DNA from: Vicinamibacterales bacterium
GTDB taxonomy: Bacteria; Acidobacteriota; Vicinamibacteria; Vicinamibacterales; UBA8438
Assembly: GCA_937766455.1 (NCBI GenBank)
Contig: CALLXD010000006.1
Span: forward strand, 1-53,968
DNA length: 53,968 nt
Direction of reading: 5' to 3'
Shown here: positions 37,701 to 45,038 of the stretch, piece by piece
Layout of the letters: every line of letters starts with the position of its first letter
Numbering within the stretch: the first letter of the stretch is position 1
Notes under the pieces: model-generated
What the model saw: only the letters and a program-made list of their open reading frames with translations
Told to the model about the DNA's origin: nothing
Database searches by the model: none
Translations under genes and position numbers: made by a program

Positions 37701-38008
37701 CGGGCGTCGGCGCCGAGCTCAAGCTCTACCTGCACCATCCCCATGCCCTCGGACGCGGTGGACGTGATCTGCTTGATCCCGTCGATACCCTGGATCGCCT
37801 CCTCGATCCGCACGCTGACGGCGGACTCAACCTCCTCCGGCGCCGCTCCGAGATACGGCACCTCGATGGTGACCATGTCCAGGGAGAATTCTGGAAACAC
37901 TTCCGACGTGACGGTAAACGTCGCAAAGCCGCCACTCACCACCAGCATCACCATCAGCAGGTTGGCCGCGACGGGGTTTCGAGCGAACCAGTTGATCAAG
38001 CCGTTCAT
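34793..38008 (-). CDS. RND family efflux transporter permease
   Basis: 1071 residues with the AcrB/MexB-like plan of twelve helices and two large periplasmic loops. NWFARNPVAANLLMVMLVV is the first helix. GIVVDDAIVVSENI in TM4 holds the paired aspartates of the proton relay, and LTGVVVNDSLIMVDFIN is the repeat equivalent in the second half. It is an HAE-type or NFE-like drug or lipid exporter rather than a CusA metal pump, which would need methionine pairs. No periplasmic adaptor or outer-membrane channel adjoins it. The ORF is 3.2 kb without a frameshift, in contrast to many neighbours. Confidence 0.93.
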   Translation of the reverse strand: MNGLINWFARNPVAANLLMVMLVVSGGFATFTVTSEVFPEFSLDMVTIEVPYLGAAPEEVESAVSVRIEEAIQGIDGIKQITSTASEGMGMVQVELELGADARKVVDDIKSNVDAITTFPIETEKPIIRELTTRQRVVDVAVSGAADELTLKRVAERVRDDLAAIPAITQAEVTGARPYEISIEVSETVLRRHGLRFDDVADAVRRSSLDLPGGSVRAESGEILLRTIGQAYVREDYEDLVIMTGPDGTRLRLADVAEVVDGFAETDESARFDVEPAVLVSVYRTGDQRVLEVAAAVEEYVETTQASMPEGLSLTVWQNQADSLDSRLSLLLRNGLGGFLLVFVSLALFLDLRLAFWTSLGIPISFLGAIWLMPMFDVSINMMSLFAFILVLGIVVDDAIVVSENIHTHQERHGQGLKGAIEGAQEIATPIIFAVLTTMAAFLPMMFVPGPMGKIFQVIPIIVIPCLLFSLVESLVILPAHLSHLSRRRRKPGPWRRFQGLFTAGLAWVTQRIYRPMLEVALTWRYLTAAVGLALLVLTGGLIVGGYTSFVFFPSIEADFMSASVTLPQGAPVDSTSRALARVEAGAERLRQDVLAETGEDIVRHTFAAIGSQSGGGGGPMGGMGAASGSNVGQVTIELVPAEERSISSEVLGRRWRELTGPIPEAVDATFSATIMDAGEDVNVQLVGPDIDTLRNAAQDVRTRLAGFAGVYEITDTFRDGKREMRLGIKPSAETLGLTLQDLGRQVRQAFYGEEAQRIQRGRDDVRVLVRYPESERRSLGDLENMRIRTPDGAEVPFRDVAVVETGRGFSTVRRVDRNRAVSVTASIDPGATSSGAVTAELQGAIMPEVLAAFPGVSYTFEGMQAQQADSLGGLARGFAVALLMIFALLAVPLRSYVQPLIVMGAIPFGLIGAIWGHIVMGLDVTLISMFGLVALTGVVVNDSLIMVDFINRRRAVNVDLQAAVREAGTARFRPIMLTSLTTFAGLAPLMLNQSFQAAFLVPMAVSLAFGVLFATFITLALVPTAYLILNDVERWFGRLTGRDARDAEASDASEPDTELGPGAIPTLEAS

Positions 38009-38151
38009 ATCAGTCCGATCTAATCACGACCGAGCGCGCCGAGACACCCGACTTCGCGAGATACGCATCCGACACGCCTATCACGTGCGCGGGAAGAAAG
38101 ACTCAGGGTTAGGCGGGACACAGGCCGACCGCTGGGCGGAACACACTCTCT

Positions 38152-38757
38152 ATGACGGGCCGAGAGGTCGGAAAGTTTACGGAAAACTGGTACCGTGCTC
38201 CGGTGGCCAGATTGGTGCTCACGTCGCCGATGGCGAAAGTCGCCACGCCAGAGCTGGTGGAACGGCTCGAGCGGGCCCTCCGCCTGTTTCCGGAACTCGG
38301 TGACGATCCGGTCACCGTCGGGGTGACCGCGAGCCGGTGGCTTGACGGCCTGGCCTACCCGAGCGAACGGCTCATCCGCCTGAACCCGTACCGACGTCGA
38401 ATGGTGACCTACTTCACCATCGGGCATGAACTCACGCATCTCCTGCAGCCACCGGGTCTGACCCTGATTCCCAGCGGTGAGGTGCAGTGCGATATCTGGA
38501 CCCTCGCCCGAGACCCATTGTTCTTGGACGAAAAGCCATGCTACCTGCCGGTGGACTGTGATGGTCGATCGTGGCGGCGGCACGCGCGCGCGGTGCAAGT
38601 GCTGTGTCGCAGGGCGATCGACCAGCGCCAGCGGAATCGTCGCTACATTGTGTGGCTGCGCGAGCAGCTCACGCAATACTTCACCCGGCCGCTGCCCGAG
38701 CAACCGAACCTCTTCGAGGGGCTGGCCGTAGGGTCGACAACGCCCGCATGGCGGTAA
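38152..38757 (+). CDS. HExxH zinc-metallopeptidase-like protein, unknown family
   Basis: 201 residues, no signal peptide. YFTIGHELTHLLQPPG contains HExxH with a following Leu-Leu-Gln as in SprT and minigluzincin-like proteases. EVQCDIWTLARDPLF follows about 18 residues later and may supply the third ligand. The C-terminal part is basic (CRRAIDQRQRNRRYI). Its start has no clear Shine-Dalgarno sequence, and Met28 is an alternative. Function is unknown beyond probable peptidase chemistry. Confidence 0.65.
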   Translation: MTGREVGKFTENWYRAPVARLVLTSPMAKVATPELVERLERALRLFPELGDDPVTVGVTASRWLDGLAYPSERLIRLNPYRRRMVTYFTIGHELTHLLQPPGLTLIPSGEVQCDIWTLARDPLFLDEKPCYLPVDCDGRSWRRHARAVQVLCRRAIDQRQRNRRYIVWLREQLTQYFTRPLPEQPNLFEGLAVGSTTPAWR

Positions 38758-38802
38758 CACCGGATCGACAACGTGCTCTGTCCAAGGCTTGGAGCCCAAT
38801 TC

Positions 38803-40561
38803 ATGAGTCGCTCATTCGCGTCAGTGTTCCACGTACTGCTGGCCGCCAGCGCCGCGTTCTCGCTGAGTCCGAGCCCGCTCCAGGCGCAGACGTCGACGCT
38901 CGACGCATTCGTGCCGGTCACCGACGCGATGCTCCAGAACCCCTCCCCGGACGATTGGCTCATGTGGCGGCGGACGCTGGACGGATGGGGCTATAGCCCA
39001 CTCGACCAGATCAACCGGGACAACGTCGATCAGATCCGCATGGTCTGGACGCGTGCACTCTCAAACGGCATGCAACAAGGCACCCCCATCGCCTACGGAG
39101 GGGTGCTGTACATGCCGAACCCCACCGATGTCATCCAGGCGATCAACGCGGTCACTGGCGACCTCATCTGGGAGCATCGTCGCGAGGTCCCCGAAGGTGG
39201 CGGGCGCGGGCTCTCATCGAACAATCGCAACATCGCTATCTACGACAACCTCATCATCGACACGAGCGTCGACGACCACGTCTTCGCGCTCGATACGGCC
39301 ACCGGCGACATGGTCTGGGAGACGGAGATCCTCGACTACGAGACCGACCGTGCCCTGCAGAGCTCTGGTCCGATCGTCGCCAACGGCAAGGTCATCTCCG
39401 GCCGGAGCTGTGTCACGACAAAGTCGTGCGTCATCACGGCCCACGACGCCCGCACCGGGGCTGAACTGTGGCGTCGGAGCACCATCCCGCGTCCCGGTGA
39501 ACCGGGCGACGAAACCTGGGGTGGCGTCCCGTATGAGGATCGCAAGCATGTGGGCGCCTGGATGGTGCCGAGCTACGACCCCGAACTGAACCTGATCTAC
39601 ATCGGGACGTCGGTGACGTCGCCAGCGCCAAAGTTCATGCTGGGTGGCGTGGACCTTGCGCACCTCTATCACAACTCAACGCTGGCCCTCGATGCCGACA
39701 CGGGTGACATTCGGTGGTACTACCAGCACCTGAACGACCACTGGGACCTCGACCACCCATTCGAACGGTTGTTGCTCGATACCGTGGTCGCGCCGGACCC
39801 AAGCGCGGTCGAGTGGATCAACCCCAGGCTACGCCCCGGCGAAGTCCGTAAGGTGATGACCGGCATTCCAGGTAAGACCGGGGTCGTCTACACGCTTGAC
39901 CGGGAGACCGGCGAATTTCTCTGGGCCACCCCGACGGTGACGCAGAACGTGATCAGCCACATAGATGGCGCCACCGGCGCGGTCACCGAGAACTCGGAGG
40001 TGGTCTTCACCGGGCTGGGCCAGGAAGTGCTGTCGTGCCCGTCGTGGGCGGGCGGCAAGGACTGGGAAGCCGGCGCCTACAGTCCACTAACCAACACGAT
40101 GTTCTTCCCGTTACGCAGCACATGCGCCCGCGTACTCTCCACGATGGACGGCGGACTCTCGATCTATCGGCTGGCGGCCCGGTTCGAGCTTGCGCCAGGC
40201 ACGGAACTGCAGGGCAGCGTGCGCGCAATTTCCGCCGAGACCGGTGCCACCTCCTGGATTCATGAGCAGCGCGCCGGTACGACCTCGCTGGTGGCCACGG
40301 GCGGGAGCCTCGTGTTCGGGGGCGACGTCAACGGCCGTTTCCGCGCTTTCGACCAGGAGTCTGGCGAGGTCCTCTGGGAGATCAATCTCGGCTCGCCGGT
40401 GTCCGGCTTTCCGATCAGCTTTGCCGTCGACGGACGCCAATACGTCGTCGCCAGCACCGGCAATGCCGCGAACTCCGGCATCAACCTGAGGATGACACCG
40501 GAGCTGCGGCCGAGCCGCGGGCAACAACATCTTTGTGTTCGCCCTCCCGGAACGCGACTGA
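38803..40561 (+). CDS. PQQ-binding-like beta-propeller (alcohol dehydrogenase), terminal frameshift
   Basis: About 585 residues. A signal peptide (cleavage after LQAQ) is followed by WGYSPLDQINRDNVDQI and tryptophan-docking repeats such as GGVLYMPNP, ALDTATGDMVWE and ALDADTGDIRWYYQ, an eight-bladed PQQ quinoprotein. It would oxidise an alcohol in the periplasm and feed a cytochrome c. The frame breaks near 40512: one surplus base separates NLRMTPELR from RAAGNNIFVFALPERD, which ends at 40561. No adjacent cysteine pair was verified, and no cytochrome gene touches it. Confidence 0.84.
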
Positions 40562-40635
40562 CTCGGCGCCATTTTCGGAGCGTGCAGCCGAAGTTGGTCG
40601 GCACAGCCTCCGGGCGCGCTACGATGCCACCGCGG

Positions 40636-41967
40636 CTAGTGCGGGATCGCGTATCCGCGGACCGTCGGCTTCTGGTCGGCGACACTGTCCACCACGGCCT
40701 GCGAGACCACGTTGGTAAACCGCTGACGGATATTCAGCGGGCCGTGGCCTCGGAGCTGGATGAACATCAATCCGATCAGGTCTTCGGCGGGATCGCCCCA
40801 GTAGAGCGTGCCGAACGCACCGCCCCAGCCATAGCTGCCCGGCGACAGCGTATCGAACGACTTGGTCGGGTCGACGAGCACGCCGAACCCGAGGCCAAAC
40901 CCGTAGCCGTCCCCGCGGATGTAGACGCTCTTGTCATCGGTGTGATTGCTGATCATCAGATCGACCGTCATCCGACCGAGCAGCCGGACGCCGTCGAGCT
41001 CGCCACCGTTGGCAATCATCTGGGCGAACCGAAAGTAGTCGGCGGCCGTGCTGTTGAGTCCGGACACGCCGGGGAAGTAGGTGGTCGGCTCCCGGAACTC
41101 AGGCGCACGCGACAACTCGGACCCGCCCTCGGCGGTCGGCAGATACATAGCAGCCACCCGATCAACCCTGTTCTGCGGCACGTTGTAGAACGTATCGGGC
41201 ATACCGAGCGGTTCGAAGATCCGTTCTCTCAGGAACACGTCGATGCTGACGCCCGAGATTTTCTCGACGAGCACGGCGACGTAGTCCGTCGAGGACCCGT
41301 ACTGCCAGTGGTCGCCCGGGTGGAAGGCGGCCGGAATCCTCGCCGCCCGCGCCACGCGCTCGCCAAGCGTGGCAAACGGCTCACCATCGTTGGTCACCCA
41401 GCGGCGGTCCTCTTCGGACAGACCCGCCCCGTTCGCGTTCAGGGTGAGACCCGAGGTGTGGGTCAGGACGTGCCGGATGGTAATGGCGCGGGCCTCCGGC
41501 ACCCGACGCTCACGCGGCCCATCGTCTTCTCGAACCATATGGTCCGCATACTCGGGAATCCAGTCCGCGATCGGATCGTCGAGGCGGAACCGTCCCTCCT
41601 CGAACAGCATCATGAGCGCCGCTGACACGATTGGCTTGGTCATTGACGCCAACGCGAAGATGGAGTCGGTGGTCATCGGAATGTTCTCCTCCCGATATTT
41701 CGAACCCACCGCGGAGTAGTGCACCACTTTGCCCCGTCTCGCCACCAAGGTGACGGCGCCGGCAATCTGGTTGGCGTCGATGAAACGCTGGAAGTAGTCG
41801 TCGATCTTCTGCAACCGCTCGGACGACATCCCGACCGACTCCGGTGTCACCGTCGGGAGGTCCTCGGCCGCGCGGAGTTGCCAGGTCGAGGCAGACACCA
41901 CGACCGCCGCGCACAGACTGCCGACGATCAGACGCCCATGGCGCCAGTTTCTCTTCATCTTCGTCAT
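40636..41967 (-). CDS. Serine hydrolase, class C beta-lactamase/esterase family
   Basis: 443 residues with a signal peptide. SMTK (Ser108, Lys111) is the SxxK nucleophile motif, HWQYGSSTDYVA gives the Tyr of the second motif, and SYGWGGAFGT stands in place of the KTG box. The last reads GWGGAFGT, typical of EstB-like esterases rather than true AmpC. It probably hydrolyses esters or D-amino-acid peptides in the periplasm. AAGGAG stands 9 nt before the ATG. Confidence 0.9.
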   Translation of the reverse strand: MTKMKRNWRHGRLIVGSLCAAVVVSASTWQLRAAEDLPTVTPESVGMSSERLQKIDDYFQRFIDANQIAGAVTLVARRGKVVHYSAVGSKYREENIPMTTDSIFALASMTKPIVSAALMMLFEEGRFRLDDPIADWIPEYADHMVREDDGPRERRVPEARAITIRHVLTHTSGLTLNANGAGLSEEDRRWVTNDGEPFATLGERVARAARIPAAFHPGDHWQYGSSTDYVAVLVEKISGVSIDVFLRERIFEPLGMPDTFYNVPQNRVDRVAAMYLPTAEGGSELSRAPEFREPTTYFPGVSGLNSTAADYFRFAQMIANGGELDGVRLLGRMTVDLMISNHTDDKSVYIRGDGYGFGLGFGVLVDPTKSFDTLSPGSYGWGGAFGTLYWGDPAEDLIGLMFIQLRGHGPLNIRQRFTNVVSQAVVDSVADQKPTVRGYAIPH

Positions 41968-41990
41968 GACAACGATCTCCTTACGAGCGC

Positions 41991-41996
41991 ACGCTA
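41991..41996 (-). promoter_or_regulatory. Candidate extended -10 box (TGC-TAGCGT) for the serine hydrolase
   Basis: The minus strand reads TGCTAGCGT, 23 nt upstream of the ATG at 41967, leaving room for the AAGGAG ribosome-binding site. Confidence 0.35.
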
Positions 41997-42025
41997 GCAG
42001 ACATTCCGACAGCGGACAACTTGGT

Positions 42026-42459
42026 TCACGGGGCGAGCGGCGCCAGCGGGATCACGCCAACAAAAGAGAAGGACCACCGGCTGGCATCGTCGCGATAGCG
42101 CTGATTCCCGATGACATCACCGGCCTTGGGAAGCCCGGTCGCGACATAGTCGAGCGACCCCTCCACCTCGAGATGGCGCAGCCAGTTGTCCTCGCTGAGT
42201 CGGCTGAACGGAAGAAAGGCGGTATCAAGTTCAAAGTTGAGTTTGTGGGTATAGACGCTGGCGGCGTCCGGTGTCTCGCCGGGACTGACCGGGCGGCGCC
42301 GAACACATTCTCGACGGTCAGGGTCGGCTCGATCTTCACACTCGGCGTGCACAGAAACGCGCACCGCGACTGGGCGGCGAGCGGATCGGGCAGCGGGGCG
42401 ACGTAGACCGCCACGCCGAGCGCAACCGTACGCCATCGCGATGAAGGTGAACACACCAT
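42026..42459 (-). CDS. Hypothetical exported beta-rich protein, one frameshift
   Basis: About 144 residues. A signal peptide begins MVCSPSSRWRTVALGVAVYV and ends at LAAQ. The mature part contains SVKIEPTLTVENVFGAA and, in another frame, THKLNFELDTAFLPFSRL, NWLRHLEVEGSLDYVATGLPK and WSFSFVGVIPLAPLAP. Alternating amphipathic strands and a C-terminal aromatic strand suggest an outer-membrane beta-barrel remnant or a small barrel. The frame breaks near 42290, consistent with one lost base. The start is 32 bp from the divergent octaheme cytochrome. Confidence 0.6.
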
Positions 42460-42469
42460 GGTCGGACAG

Positions 42470-42479
42470 ACGCTATCAT
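42470..42479. promoter_or_regulatory. Overlapping divergent -10 boxes
   Basis: TATCAT on the plus strand (42474-42479, 12 nt before the cytochrome ATG) overlaps TGA-TAGCGT on the minus strand (TAGCGT at 42475-42470, 10 nt before the ATG at 42459). Two promoters would share the same 10 bp, so transcription in the two directions would exclude each other. Confidence 0.35.
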
Positions 42480-42491
42480 TCGTGCACGACG

Positions 42492-43715
42492 ATGCACAGA
42501 CGACCATCGCTCTCGGGCGCACTGTTGACGGTGTTGCTGTCGACCGCCTGCCTGGGTCGACCGGATTCGGTCGCCGATCTGACCGACGCCATCTACGTGG
42601 GGTCCGACTCGTGTCAGGCCTGTCACGCCGATATTCATGCACGGTGGGAAAACACCCTGATGGCCAAGGTGCTGCAGGACCCGCGCGAACAGCCCGACGT
42701 CATTCTCGGAGATTTTGCCGCGAACGACCCACTGGTGACATTTACCCCGGAGGACGTTGTCTTTACCTACGGCAGCAAATGGAAGCAGCGGTATTACACG
42801 CAGATCGGCGATGACTACTTCATTTTCCCGGCACAGTGGGATATCCAGAATCGTCAGTGGCGGGGCTACAACCCGCAACCGGGCCGGGACTGGTGGGCTG
42901 ACCACTACCCGGTAGACCAGATGCAGCGACCGACCGGCCCGCTGTGCGACGGCTGCCATTCGGTGAACTACGACATCGCCAGCAAGACCCCAACAGAATG
43001 GAATGTGGGCTGCGAGGCGTGCCACGGACCAGGCAGTGTCCACAACGTCGCGCAAACCGTCGCCAGTATCGTGAACCCGGCCCGGCTTGACCCGGTGCGG
43101 GCGGACGACACCTGCATCCAGTGTCACTCGCAGGGGCAACCGCTCGAGAATCCGATCAACGGGCAGTACTACGACTGGCCAGTTGGCTACCGTCCTGGCG
43201 AGCGCCTCAGCGAATATTGGGAACTCGATGGCCCTGAACTAGGCGAGGAGACGTTCACGCACTGGCCCGATGGCTCAGCCCACAAGAACCGGATGCAGGG
43301 CAACGACTATATCCAGAGCCAGATGTCGGTCAAGGGCGTGACCTGCTATGGCTGCCACGACGTGCACGGCACCGAGCACAACGCGGACCTGATCGCGCCT
43401 GGCAACGAGGCCTGTCTCGAGTGCCACGGCCCGCAACTGCAAGCTGGGCCGCGCGGCTCCGTCGCTTATCACACGCAACACGATCCCGACGGGGAGGGGA
43501 GCGCGTGTGTCGCCTGTCATATGCCCGAAATCGCGCGGACGGTGGGCAACATCAACGTGCGCAGCCACACCTTCAAGTTCATCTCTCCAACCGTGACAGA
43601 TCGCTACGGGATCCCCAACCCGTGCACAACCTGCCACGAGGGAGAGACGACCGAGTGGGCGATCGACGCATTGGAGACCTGGCCCCAGGTCTCTCCCTGG
43701 CGGGTCGCGCAGTAG
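42492..43715 (+). CDS. Octaheme c-type cytochrome lipoprotein
   Basis: 407 residues with lipobox STAC (Cys20). Eight CxxCH motifs: CQACH (41), CDGCH (152), CEACH (174), CIQCH (208), CYGCH (285), CLECH (308), CVACH (339) and CTTCH (378). The spacing recalls the cytochrome c554/hydroxylamine-oxidoreductase-like fold. Reductases of this class add a tyrosine or lysine-ligated haem that I cannot identify here. It is a membrane-tethered periplasmic electron carrier or reductase. A DUF2231 membrane gene follows after 10 nt, suggesting a two-gene module. The ATG at 42492 is chosen for its signal peptide. Confidence 0.9.
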   Translation: MHRRPSLSGALLTVLLSTACLGRPDSVADLTDAIYVGSDSCQACHADIHARWENTLMAKVLQDPREQPDVILGDFAANDPLVTFTPEDVVFTYGSKWKQRYYTQIGDDYFIFPAQWDIQNRQWRGYNPQPGRDWWADHYPVDQMQRPTGPLCDGCHSVNYDIASKTPTEWNVGCEACHGPGSVHNVAQTVASIVNPARLDPVRADDTCIQCHSQGQPLENPINGQYYDWPVGYRPGERLSEYWELDGPELGEETFTHWPDGSAHKNRMQGNDYIQSQMSVKGVTCYGCHDVHGTEHNADLIAPGNEACLECHGPQLQAGPRGSVAYHTQHDPDGEGSACVACHMPEIARTVGNINVRSHTFKFISPTVTDRYGIPNPCTTCHEGETTEWAIDALETWPQVSPWRVAQ

Positions 43716-43725
43716 GCGGGGTCAT

Positions 43726-44199
43726 ATGACCGGACTGGCCGACTGGGCTCCGAACTCACACGCGCTCGTCGTGCACCTGCCGATCGGGCTGCTGGTGACG
43801 GCGGTCGGTGTCGACCTCCTCGCCGTGGTCCGCCAGAACCGGGCCACCCTCGGGCGTCTCTCGTTAGGACTGCACCTCACCGGCACCGCGATGCTCATTG
43901 CCGCCTACGTCACCGGTCGGAACGCCGCACCGGAGGTGTTTACCCCCGGACTCGCACAGGCCGTTGTGACCCAACACTGGGACCAGGCGTTGTGGTGTGT
44001 CTGGTACTTCGGAGTCGCGACGATCGGGCGGGTGGGTCTGCACCTGCGATCCGGACGGGACGGACGAAGCACGGCCGTGGGCCTCGCGGTCATTGGTATT
44101 GGCGGCGTCGTGCTGCTCGCGACAACGGCGGAGCTGGGCGGACGGCTGGTCTACGAGTACGGCGTGGGGGTGGCGGCCCCGCTCGACCGTGGACGCTGA
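43726..44199 (+). CDS. DUF2231-type integral membrane protein
   Basis: 157 residues with four transmembrane helices. HALVVHLPIGLLVTAVGVDLLAV is the DUF2231 signature with two histidines in the first helix, and LHLTGTAMLIAAYVTG, VVTQHWDQALWCVWYFGV and AVIGIGGVVLLATTAELGG give the others. Conserved membrane histidines could bind haem. A GGCGGGG ribosome-binding site precedes the ATG. Placed 10 nt after the octaheme cytochrome, it probably links that cytochrome to the quinone pool. Confidence 0.78.
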   Translation: MTGLADWAPNSHALVVHLPIGLLVTAVGVDLLAVVRQNRATLGRLSLGLHLTGTAMLIAAYVTGRNAAPEVFTPGLAQAVVTQHWDQALWCVWYFGVATIGRVGLHLRSGRDGRSTAVGLAVIGIGGVVLLATTAELGGRLVYEYGVGVAAPLDRGR

Positions 44200-44263
44200 C
44201 CGAAGGTGGCGCCTGGCGCGGTTTGACGGGGCGACGAAGGTGGTGCGCGTGTCCGAATTCTGA

Positions 44264-44935
44264 CTACGGGCTACCGGACGCGTGGATTCTCTTGAGGCGC
44301 ACCAGGTCAATGTCGGTCAGAGGGAGCCACTCCAGCGTGTCATCGGCGGCGGCGATCGACGAGCAGGGACCGCACATGAGCGTGAAGCTCGCCCGATGAT
44401 GGATCAACCCGAGCGTGTGGCCGAGTTCATGGGCGATGATGTTTCGTAACACATGGAGATCGCCCGTCCGACGCGGTTCGGGGGCACGGATGACCACGAA
44501 GTAATCAGGCGAGCCTACCAGCGGCCACGCGAATGGCAGCAGCGGTTGCCGCGACAACAGGACGACGAGGTCACCCCCGATGTCGTTGAGCTCGGACGGT
44601 GGTTGAGGCCCGGACGCGCCTTTCGGAATCCGTCCACCGCGCTGCGCCACGAATCGGGCGAACGTCTCGATGGCTCGCACGCCCGGCGCGTCGACCACGA
44701 CCGACGCTTCACGCAACCGGATATCAACGCCGACCTCGGACAGCGTCCGGTTCCAGAACGCGAGTGCGGCCCGGGTCAGGTCAACGCGCGGGTCGTCTGC
44801 GCTGGGCGCAACGATGATCACGTCTCGGATGAGCCGGTCCACGGGGTCGCGGCCGGACTGCCCGGCCGCGGGCGCCGCGATGAGTAATATCGCGCTGGCG
44901 GCAAAGCCGTGCAGGAACCGGGTGGTGGTGGTCAT
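44264..44935 (-). CDS. Secreted zinc metallopeptidase, matrixin-like
   Basis: 223 residues. The signal peptide runs to about AAGQS (residue 27). The active site is NIIAHELGHTLGLIHH, matching the metzincin consensus HExxHxxGxxH, followed by a Met-turn candidate in SFTLMCGPC. A disulfide may form between the two cysteines there. The start is the ATG at 44935; a longer frame to 45151 has no coding character. It faces the DUF5916 gene 103 bp upstream on the same strand. Confidence 0.82.
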   Translation of the reverse strand: MTTTTRFLHGFAASAILLIAAPAAGQSGRDPVDRLIRDVIIVAPSADDPRVDLTRAALAFWNRTLSEVGVDIRLREASVVVDAPGVRAIETFARFVAQRGGRIPKGASGPQPPSELNDIGGDLVVLLSRQPLLPFAWPLVGSPDYFVVIRAPEPRRTGDLHVLRNIIAHELGHTLGLIHHRASFTLMCGPCSSIAAADDTLEWLPLTDIDLVRLKRIHASGSP

Positions 44936-45038
44936 GGTTTGGCGGCAACCGGTATCAGCGTCAGACAACGAACGGCGCGCCCGCTGGGCGGCATGGCACC
45001 GGCGGGGCTGACGATCCGCTGCCCCCTTCTGTCTGGCG

